From RHKX01 sp963826475 (GTDB lineage: Bacteria; Actinomycetota; Thermoleophilia; Solirubrobacterales; 70-9), in assembly GCA_963826475.1 (NCBI GenBank), contig CAWGXC010000003.1:558001-622000 (forward strand): DNA of 64,000 nucleotides, written 5' to 3'. Positions 58,603 to 64,000 of this stretch are shown piece after piece; the first letter of the stretch is position 1; every line of letters starts with the position of its first letter. The translations under genes and the position numbers were made by a program. The notes beneath the pieces are model-generated. The model was given only the letters and a program-made list of their open reading frames with translations, was not told the DNA's origin and searched no databases.

Positions 58603-59034
58603 ATGGACCTGAACGTTCGACTGCTCGTTCCCGGCGCGATCTTGCCCGTCCGCGCCCACGACGGCGATGCCGGGCTCGACCTGCACGCCGCCGAGCCCGC
58701 GACCATCGGCGCGGGGGAGAGGGCGGCGATCGGCACCGGCATCGCCGTCGAGATCCCACCCGGCCACGCCGGCCTCGTGCTGCCGCGCTCCGGCTTGGCG
58801 CTTCGCCACGGGATCGCCCTCGTCAACGCACCCGGCCTCATCGACGCCGGCTACCGGGGCGAGCTCCGCGTCCTGCTGCTCAATACCGATCGCGAGCACT
58901 CCTTCGACATCGAACCCGGCGATCGGATCGCGCAGCTGCTCGTCGTGCCCTTTGCCGGCGTGAGCCCCCTCGAGGTCCCGGCACTGAGTGACTCCGAGCG
59001 CGGCGCCGGCGGATTCGGCTCGAGCGGGACCTAG
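58603..59034 (+). CDS. dut: dUTP diphosphatase
   Basis: Hydrolyses dUTP to dUMP and limits uracil in DNA. The 143-residue trimeric-type enzyme contains all five motifs: HDGDAGLDLHA (motif 1), PRSGLALRHGI (2), GLIDAGYRGELRVLLLN (3), FDIEPGDRIAQLLVVP (4) and the P-loop-like RGAGGFGSSG at the C-terminus (5). ATG 58603. Its stop overlaps the stop of a convergent gene through CTAG. Confidence 0.96.
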   Translation: MDLNVRLLVPGAILPVRAHDGDAGLDLHAAEPATIGAGERAAIGTGIAVEIPPGHAGLVLPRSGLALRHGIALVNAPGLIDAGYRGELRVLLLNTDREHSFDIEPGDRIAQLLVVPFAGVSPLEVPALSDSERGAGGFGSSGT

Positions 59035-59513
59035 GCCGGGGCCGCTGCGCAGCCCGACGCGGCCGCGCTCGTCAACCGCTTGCCGCTGCTCTCGGCGGCG
59101 AGGTTCTTCGCCGTTCGGCGGATCCGCGCGGGCGAAGTCGTCAGGCAGAGGTTGGAATGGAGCCGTCCGTCGCGTTCCCGGGTGAGGTAGAGGCCGACGA
59201 CGGACCCGATCGGCTGCTCGATCCCGCAGGCGGCGCCTTCGGTTGCGGAGCGAATCCGGCGAATCTGGCCGGCCTCGAAGCGGTTTCGCTTCTTCAGTGC
59301 CTCCCCGACGCGGAAGACGTAGTCGGAGGTGAATCCATCGCCGACCGGCTCAACGCGCAGGAGCTTTGCGACGATGGCGGCGTCGGTGGACCGAAAGATC
59401 TCCTTGCCGGGGCGGCCGGCACAGCTGCAGGCCGACGCTGAGGCGGAAACCGCCAGTGCAGCGAGCGCAGAAAGGGCAAGCGTCAAGCTGATTGTGGTGA
59501 TCCGTCGGTGCAT
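59031..59513 (-). CDS. Small exported cysteine-containing protein (TIMP/NTR-like pattern)
   Basis: A 160-residue protein with a Sec signal peptide ending near SASACSC, so the mature protein may start at a CSC sequence. The following FRSTDAAIVAKLLRVEPVGDGF and a later CGIEQPIGSVVGLYL resemble the netrin/TIMP-like OB-fold proteins of bacteria, where the N-terminal CxC chelates a metalloprotease zinc. The match is by pattern only, and the C-terminal part is low complexity. ATG 59513 has TAGTCT eight bases upstream, which overlaps the stop of the AstE-like gene. Confidence 0.65.
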   Translation of the reverse strand: MHRRITTISLTLALSALAALAVSASASACSCAGRPGKEIFRSTDAAIVAKLLRVEPVGDGFTSDYVFRVGEALKKRNRFEAGQIRRIRSATEGAACGIEQPIGSVVGLYLTRERDGRLHSNLCLTTSPARIRRTAKNLAAESSGKRLTSAAASGCAAAPA

Positions 59514-59521
59514 CGCTGCCG

Positions 59522-59527
59522 AGACTA
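59522..59527 (-). promoter_or_regulatory. -10-like TAGTCT made from the AstE-like stop codon, before the exported protein gene
   Basis: On the minus strand TAG (59525-59527) is the stop of the AstE-like gene and the first half of TAGTCT, eight bases before ATG at 59513. Confidence 0.4.
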
Positions 59528-60523
59528 CGGCGCTGGGGACGCTTCGTCACACGGATCTTCAACTTCCTGGGCGACGTGCACGAGCGCGTCACCCTGGTTG
59601 ATCAGCGGGCTGCGGGTCAGGCCGATGACCAGTCCGGCGAAGGGGGCGCGGATCGCCAGGTTCCGGCGGCCGTAGATGTCGGAGAAGCTGCCGAGGACCT
59701 GGCGCCGCTCGACGTGGTCGCCGAGCTCGACCTCGAGCCGCAGCATCCCGCCGCGCGCCGCCCGGACCCATCGGGTCTCCCGGCTCTCGAAGCTGGGGAC
59801 CGAGCTGCCGGGCGCGCTCTCGATGAGGCCCAGCGCGGCCAGGACGCGGCGGACGCCATCGTGGGCGGCGTCGATCGCGTAGGGGTCGAAGCGGTTCGAC
59901 TCGCCGCCCTCGAAGAGCAGCATCGCCATCCCGCGCTGCGTCGCGGCCTCGCGCAGGGAGCCGTCGCGGGTCCGGGCGTGGATGGTCGCCGGAGCGCCGA
60001 ACGCCGTGGCCACAGCGCGAGTGCGCTCGTCCTCGAGGTCCGCCCGGATCTGCGGGAGGTTGGAGCGCCGTCCCGATCCGCAGTGGAGGTCGATGCCGTA
60101 GTCGCAGCGGCTGACGATCTCCTCCATGAACAGGTGGGCGAGGCGTCCCGCGAGCGACCCGCGGGGCGAGCCGGGGAAGGATCGGTTGAGGTCGCGGCCG
60201 TCCGGGAGGTGGCGATCCCCGGCCATGAACCCGAGCTCGTTGACGACGGGAACCGCGATCAGGGATCCGGCCATCTCCTCTGGCCGGAGATCGACGAGGA
60301 GGCGCCGAATCGCCTCGACCCCGTTGACCTCGTCACCGTGGATGGCTGCCGAGACGCACACGGACGGCCCTTCACGCCGCCCGTTCAGCACGACCGTGGG
60401 GATCGAGATCCACGGACCCGTGGCCAATTGCTCGACGTGGATCTCGACCTCCCCGCGCGTGCCCGGAGCGACCGACATCCCGGCGATCTCGAGCGGCGGG
60501 GCGTCGCCCTCCGTCTCCCGCAC
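59525..60523 (-). CDS. Succinylglutamate desuccinylase/aspartoacylase-family (M14-like) zinc hydrolase
   Basis: A 332-residue zinc-dependent deacylase of the AstE/ASPA family. The zinc ligands are in AAIHGDEVNGVEAI (His, Glu) and YGIDLHCGSGRR (His), and the catalytic Glu is in LLFEGGES. The C-terminal 90 residues form a barrel-like domain ending in APFAGLVIGL, as in other AstE-like proteins. It follows the RimK-like gene by nine bases, in the order rimB-rimK-astE seen in Proteobacteria, where it may remove glutamyl or acyl groups. Its substrate is not known. GTG 60523. Confidence 0.88.
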   Translation of the reverse strand: MRETEGDAPPLEIAGMSVAPGTRGEVEIHVEQLATGPWISIPTVVLNGRREGPSVCVSAAIHGDEVNGVEAIRRLLVDLRPEEMAGSLIAVPVVNELGFMAGDRHLPDGRDLNRSFPGSPRGSLAGRLAHLFMEEIVSRCDYGIDLHCGSGRRSNLPQIRADLEDERTRAVATAFGAPATIHARTRDGSLREAATQRGMAMLLFEGGESNRFDPYAIDAAHDGVRRVLAALGLIESAPGSSVPSFESRETRWVRAARGGMLRLEVELGDHVERRQVLGSFSDIYGRRNLAIRAPFAGLVIGLTRSPLINQGDALVHVAQEVEDPCDEASPAP

Positions 60524-60532
60524 GATTGGCCT

Positions 60533-61441
60533 TCAGCCCTTGACCCGGGACTTGCGACCGGTGCCCGGCTTGGCGTTCTTCTCGAGGAACTCGATGATCT
60601 TGCCCGCGATGTCCACGCCGGTGGCCTCCTCGATCCCCTCGAGGCCGGGAGAGCTGTTGACCTCGAGGACGACCGGACCGTGATTGGAGCGCATCAGGTC
60701 TACGCCGGCGACCGCCAGGCCCATGTGCTTGGCGGCGCGGACGGCCGTCGAGCGCTCCTCGGGTGTCAGCTTGACCTTGTCGGCGGTGCCGCCGCGGTGG
60801 ATGTTGGAGCGGAACTCGCCCTTGGCCGCGGTCCGTTCCATCGCCGCGACGACGCGCTTACCGACCACGAAGGCTCGGATGTCGGTGCCCTTGGACTCCT
60901 TGATGAACTCCTGGACGAGGATGTTGGCATCGAGCTCGCGGAACGCGCCGATCACGGACTCGGCGGCCTTGCGCGTCTCGGCGAGGACCACGCCCTTGCC
61001 CTGGGTGCCCTGCAAGAGCTTGACCACGACCGGGGCGCCGCCGACCGCGTCGATCATGCCGTCGATGTCCTCGAGGTCGTGCGCGAAGCCGGTCACCGGG
61101 AGCCCGATGCCGGCGCGGGAGAGGAGCTGGAGCTGACGCAGCTTGTCGTGAGCGCGACTGATCCCCTGGGACTCGTTCGAGCTGAACACGCCCATCATCT
61201 CGAATTGCCGGACGAGCGAAGCGCCGTAGAAGGCGTTGCTGGCGCCGATCCGCGGGATGACCGCGTCGAAGCCCAGCACCGGCTCTCCCCGGAACATCAC
61301 GGTCGGCTTGTGCGACGTGATGTCCATGTAGCAGCGCAGGTAGTTGATGACGACCATCTCGTGATCGCGCTCACGGCCCGCCTCGACGAGGCGACGCGTC
61401 GAATAGAGCGACGGGCGGCGGCTGAGGACCCCGATCTTCAT
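60533..61441 (-). CDS. rimK: RimK-family alpha-L-glutamate ligase (ATP-grasp)
   Basis: A 302-residue ATP-grasp ligase of the RimK family. The N-terminal segment LSRRPSLYSTRRLVEAGRERDHEM and VMFRGEPVLGFDAVIPRIGASNAFYG match the family start; the ATP-grasp core has VVKLLQGTQGKGVVLAET, LVQEFIKESKGTDIRAFVVG, and the metal-binding VLEVNSSPGLEGIE near the C-terminus. In E. coli RimK adds glutamates to ribosomal protein S6; relatives make poly-alpha-glutamate or modify cofactors. ATG 61441 overlaps the preceding stop by four bases. The S6 gene is not in this window, so the acceptor is open. Confidence 0.92.
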   Translation of the reverse strand: MKIGVLSRRPSLYSTRRLVEAGRERDHEMVVINYLRCYMDITSHKPTVMFRGEPVLGFDAVIPRIGASNAFYGASLVRQFEMMGVFSSNESQGISRAHDKLRQLQLLSRAGIGLPVTGFAHDLEDIDGMIDAVGGAPVVVKLLQGTQGKGVVLAETRKAAESVIGAFRELDANILVQEFIKESKGTDIRAFVVGKRVVAAMERTAAKGEFRSNIHRGGTADKVKLTPEERSTAVRAAKHMGLAVAGVDLMRSNHGPVVLEVNSSPGLEGIEEATGVDIAGKIIEFLEKNAKPGTGRKSRVKG

Positions 61442-61923
61442 GCCTTCGCCGCCGCCTTGCGCGCTCGCCGCGCGCGGCGGCGCTGCTGCTTCGACTCGGC
61501 TCCCAGATAGGAGCGCTTGGGGTCGACGACGCAGCGCTCCCGCAGCGCGCGCCGGCCGAGGAGCATCCTGAATCCCATGGCGTCTCGCCGGGTCAGGGTC
61601 AATTCGACCGGAAAGGTCTCCTGATCCAGCTCCAGGTCGGTCTCGACGACGTAGCGCAGCTCGCTGTGGCCGCTGGAGGCGGTGACCTTGCGGCGGTCGA
61701 CGAGAAGCGCCGACCCACGCGCCACGGCGCTCTCGTCCCGCTGAAGCGGATGGAAGGAGAACTCGATCCAGGTCCGGCCGTCCCGCTCGATCTCCTCGAG
61801 GTCGAATGCGTGAAGCGAGGAGGTGCGAGCGCCGGTATCGACCTTCGCCTTCACGACCACGCCGCCGAGGCCCGGCAGCCGGACCCATTCGCGCCATCCG
61901 ATCGTGGTCTTCTCGCCTTCCAC
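61438..61923 (-). CDS. RimB-like aspartic protease (ATP-dependent zinc protease family, DUF785)
   Basis: A 161-residue protein of the family annotated as ATP-dependent zinc protease, which actually has a retropepsin-like fold: GWREWVRLPGLGGVVVKAKVDTGARTSSLHA contains the catalytic DTGA triplet near residue 29. Later, SELRYVVETDLEL and MLLGRRALRERCVVDP fit the same fold. The C-terminus is a Lys/Arg/Ala-rich tail of about 20 residues. In Pseudomonas the homologue RimB counteracts RimK. The GTG start has TACTCT nine bases upstream. It is the first gene of the rimB-rimK-astE unit. Confidence 0.85.
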   Translation of the reverse strand: MEGEKTTIGWREWVRLPGLGGVVVKAKVDTGARTSSLHAFDLEEIERDGRTWIEFSFHPLQRDESAVARGSALLVDRRKVTASSGHSELRYVVETDLELDQETFPVELTLTRRDAMGFRMLLGRRALRERCVVDPKRSYLGAESKQQRRRARRARKAAAKA

Positions 61924-61932
61924 AAGCCCGGC

Positions 61933-61938
61933 AGAGTA
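61933..61938 (-). promoter_or_regulatory. -10-like TACTCT before the RimB-like gene
   Basis: On the minus strand TACTCT is followed by nine bases and GTG at 61923. Confidence 0.35.
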
Positions 61939-61971
61939 GTGATCCGGCCGCGCGGCTCGTCGACGATGCGG

Positions 61972-62718
61972 TCAGCCGCGCCGGGCGGCCGCCAGAGCTC
62001 CGGCGTGAGCTGCGTCCTCGAGCGCGTCCTCGAGCGGCTCGAGCTCCGGCCGCGTGCCCGCTCGGCGCTCCAGGGCCCGTGCGATCAGCTCGTCGGCGAG
62101 CCATGCGTTCTTCGGCAGCAGCGGGCCGTGCAGATAGGTGCCGATCAGGTTGCCGGCGAGGACCCCCTCGAAGCCGTCGGTGCCGTTGTTGCCGTGTCCA
62201 TGGAGCACCCGCCCCAGCGGCGTCGCGTCAGGCCCCAGGTGCGTGCGACCGCCGTGGTTCTCGAATCCGGCGAGGATCTTGGGGCCGCCCCCGAGGTCGA
62301 CCTCGATCGCCACGTTTCCGATCAGCCGCTCGCCGGGATCGCGCACCGTCTTCAGGTCGGCCAGTCCAAGTCCCTCGATCCGCTGCTCACCCAGCTGGTA
62401 GGACGAACCGAGGAGCTGGTAGCCACCGCAGACGGCGAGCACGCTCGCCTCGTCGTCGAGGGCGAATGCGAGGTCCTCCCGCTTGGTCCGCAGCATGTCC
62501 TCTGCGACCACCATCTGATCGCGATCCTGGCCGCCACCGATGTAGATGAGGTCGTGTTCGGCCGGATCGAATCGCTCGCCCATCCCGGCGGTTTCGGCGC
62601 GGAAGCCGATTCCCCGCCACTCGCAGCGGTGCTGGAGGAACAGCACGTTGCCGCGGTCGGCATAGATGTTCATCTGCTCGGGATAGAGCATCAGCAGGCG
62701 AAGCTCCGGCTCAGACAT
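61972..62718 (-). CDS. gatD: Lipid II isoglutaminyl synthase, glutaminase subunit GatD
   Basis: Supplies ammonia to MurT for amidation of glutamate in lipid II. The 248-residue CobB/CobQ-like class I amidotransferase has the nucleophile Cys in SVLAVCGGYQLLG near residue 96 and the catalytic His in IGTYLHGPLLPKN near residue 191. ATG 62718 overlaps the preceding methyltransferase gene by eight bases. Normally gatD directly follows murT; here a methyltransferase gene sits between. Confidence 0.92.
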   Translation of the reverse strand: MSEPELRLLMLYPEQMNIYADRGNVLFLQHRCEWRGIGFRAETAGMGERFDPAEHDLIYIGGGQDRDQMVVAEDMLRTKREDLAFALDDEASVLAVCGGYQLLGSSYQLGEQRIEGLGLADLKTVRDPGERLIGNVAIEVDLGGGPKILAGFENHGGRTHLGPDATPLGRVLHGHGNNGTDGFEGVLAGNLIGTYLHGPLLPKNAWLADELIARALERRAGTRPELEPLEDALEDAAHAGALAAARRG

Positions 62719-63469
62719 CCTGGGACCGCACCTTCATCAGCAGGGCGACGGACCCGACGTGCTCGTCGGTCTCGGGGATCTGGGCGGTGTCGAAGACCTC
62801 GAGGCCGGCGCTCACGAGATCGCGCTCGAGCACGCCGGGCTGGAGGCGGTCGACCGATAGCGTGTTGACCTCCTCCGTGAGCTCTCCAGCGGGATCGACC
62901 ATCTGGCGCAACCGGACGATCGAGACCGAATCGTCGGTCACCACCACCTCGAGCGGGAGGCTCGAGTGGATCCAGCCGTCAACGTCGCGGACGTCGGGAA
63001 GCGGCTCGCTGCGCCCTGACGGTGGCAGCGGCTCAGCGAGGACCGTGGCGGCGAAGACTCCCCCCGGTGCGAGATGGCGGGCGATCGCGCGGAGGGCCCT
63101 CCGACGGCTCTCGGCACCGCCGAGCATGTGCAGGAGCTGCATCGGGGCGACGATCAGGGGAAAGCGCCGATCGAGGTTCAGCTCGCGGACGTCCGCGACG
63201 ATGACATCGACCGTTCCGGAGGGAGCTGTCTCGGCGGCTCTCCGGACGATCGCCTCGGCCAACACCGATGACTGATCGACGGCAACTACGTCGTGCCCAC
63301 GGGCGGCGAGGTGAAGCGTCACGCGGCCCGTTCCGGCACCGAGATCGAGGATCGGCGTGCTGTGCTCGGCTGCCAGCCCTCGCCAGAAGGGCAGGTCGGA
63401 GGCGTACCCGCCACATTCGGCGTCATGCCAGGTGACCGCGGCGGGGACCGTCGGCGCGGAGGCGCTCAT
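62711..63469 (-). CDS. Class I SAM-dependent methyltransferase between murT and gatD
   Basis: A 252-residue methyltransferase with the SAM motif ILDLGAGTGRVTLHLAARGHDVVAVD near residue 40, VDVIVADVRELNL and LIVAPMQLLHMLGG, and a FAATVLAEPLPP strand after the third motif. The C-terminal region (VVVTDDSVSIVRLRQMVDPAGELTEEVN) is a beta-rich extension seen in small-molecule methyltransferases. The substrate is unknown. The start overlaps the murT stop (ATGA) and its stop overlaps the gatD start, so all three are translationally coupled, suggesting a role in cell-wall precursor chemistry or simple cotranscription. Confidence 0.88.
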   Translation of the reverse strand: MSASAPTVPAAVTWHDAECGGYASDLPFWRGLAAEHSTPILDLGAGTGRVTLHLAARGHDVVAVDQSSVLAEAIVRRAAETAPSGTVDVIVADVRELNLDRRFPLIVAPMQLLHMLGGAESRRRALRAIARHLAPGGVFAATVLAEPLPPSGRSEPLPDVRDVDGWIHSSLPLEVVVTDDSVSIVRLRQMVDPAGELTEEVNTLSVDRLQPGVLERDLVSAGLEVFDTAQIPETDEHVGSVALLMKVRSQDV

Positions 63470-64000
63470 CGCCAGAACTCCGAGACGAGCCCGCGTCGCG
63501 CGAGCAGCGTGCGCAGTTCGATCAGGGCCGTGTAGGTCGGGAGCGCGAAGAGCTGATCGCCCGCCGATCCGAGGGCCGCGTCGAGCGAGCTCGCGATGTC
63601 GGTGGCGACCATGACGCGATCGGTCGGCCAGCTCGCGTACTTGAGGCGCAGCGCCATCTCGGCGGCGCGCGTGCCGGTACAGGTGATCCGGCGCACGGAT
63701 TCGGCGAGCAGTTCGAAGTCGGCATCCCAGATCCAGGAGACGTCCTTGCCATCGGCCGTGCGGTCGTTCAGCGCGAGCCAGAGGTCCAGCGGCTCACCGC
63801 GTCGCCGCGCTTCGAGGTCGAGCGTTCGCAGGACCTCGTTTGCGCCGGCCGGGTTCTTGATCAGCAGGATCGAGAGTGAACGCTCACCGATCGGGATCGT
63901 CTCCACCCGCCCGAAGGCGGCGCGGACCGCCGCGAGGCCGTTGCGGATCTCGCTCAGGCCGATCCCCAGTCGCTGGGCGGCAGCGATCGCTGCGAGCGCG
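63466..64000 (-). CDS. murT: Lipid II isoglutaminyl synthase MurT, C-terminal part (5' end outside window)
   Basis: Mur ligase-like subunit that activates the alpha-carboxyl of D-Glu in lipid II for amidation. Only the C-terminal 177 residues are visible, extending to the right edge. They contain the FGRVETIPIGERSLSILLIKNPAGANEVLRTL start of the MurT C-terminal (DUF1727) domain, then LWLALNDRTADGKDVSWIWDADFELL and TDIASSLDAALG. The central ATP-binding domain lies beyond the window. The stop overlaps the methyltransferase ATG. Not to be mistaken for MurE/MurF, which lack the DUF1727 segment. Confidence 0.88.
   Translation of the reverse strand, partial: ALAAIAAAQRLGIGLSEIRNGLAAVRAAFGRVETIPIGERSLSILLIKNPAGANEVLRTLDLEARRRGEPLDLWLALNDRTADGKDVSWIWDADFELLAESVRRITCTGTRAAEMALRLKYASWPTDRVMVATDIASSLDAALGSAGDQLFALPTYTALIELRTLLARRGLVSEFWR

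Noticed and set aside
56666..58759. Minus-strand frame of almost 700 codons opposite hflX
   Set aside because: hflX on the plus strand has all GTPase motifs; the antisense product is Arg/Gly-rich with no recognisable domain.
59576..61510. Plus-strand frame opposite the AstE-like and RimK genes
   Set aside because: Shadow of two well-supported minus-strand enzymes; Asp/Val/Leu-rich low-complexity translation.
1..64000. tRNA, rRNA, CRISPR, insertion sequences, prophage
   Set aside because: I read the gaps on both strands and saw no cloverleaf-like segments, regularly spaced repeats, transposase genes or phage genes. A short tRNA could escape reading by eye.

Overview
The window is a GC-rich, densely packed stretch of bacterial chromosome from an actinobacterial lineage, most likely a deep branch such as Thermoleophilia/Solirubrobacterales. 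The phylum call rests on an actinobacterial integration host factor gene next to gmk and rpoZ, a recA-recX-rny-miaB-miaA-dapF order, and a MurT/GatD lipid II amidation module. The class call is inference from gene content and protein style. Almost everything is core housekeeping. I see no rRNA, tRNA, CRISPR, phage or insertion sequence.

Layout. 1-8.0 kb: a pyrimidine operon (pyrC-hydrolase-carA-acetyltransferase-carB-pyrK-pyrD) whose genes mostly overlap by four bases; pyrF is absent. 8.1-11.5 kb: mihF, gmk, rpoZ, coaBC, a TPR protein and dtd. 11.5-20.5 kb: the translation/transcription block rimP-nusA-infB-DUF503-rbfA-nrnA-truB-ribF-rpsO, preceded by a probable attenuator, then two thiol-redox genes. 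20.6-30.0 kb: pnp, an M16 peptidase, a decayed DUF559 gene, dapB, an amidase, dapA and RNase J. 30-40.3 kb: a DUF445 membrane protein, an OmpR-type two-component system, ftsK, a RodZ-like protein, cinA, a PrmC-like methyltransferase and an alpha/beta hydrolase. 40.5-48.9 kb: recA, recX, RNase Y, a membrane cytochrome c, miaB, miaA and a DapF-like protein, then clpP, divergent from a truncated SRPBCC gene and an ArsR regulator. 49-59.5 kb: a more accessory mix (SDR, DapL-type aminotransferase, hydrolase-cyclase fusion, GadB, epimerase, secreted proteins, hflX, dut). 59.5-64 kb: an AstE-like/RimK/RimB-like cluster and a murT-methyltransferase-gatD operon cut by the window end.

How genes work together. 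dapA, dapB, a DapL-type aminotransferase and dapF outline the short aminotransferase route to diaminopimelate. However, the DapF homologue has serine at both positions normally held by the two catalytic cysteines, which I consider the most striking observation here. RNase J, an RNase Y without a membrane anchor, PNPase and NrnA form an RNA-decay set.

Regulation. Many genes carry a TANNNT -10-like hexamer only 6-9 bases before the start codon, usually without a Shine-Dalgarno sequence, suggesting widespread leaderless transcription. In five cases the TAG stop codon of the upstream gene forms the first half of that hexamer. Other regulatory candidates are a terminator/antiterminator before rimP, paired hairpins in the pnp and recA leaders, and a twin palindromic operator between clpP and arsR.
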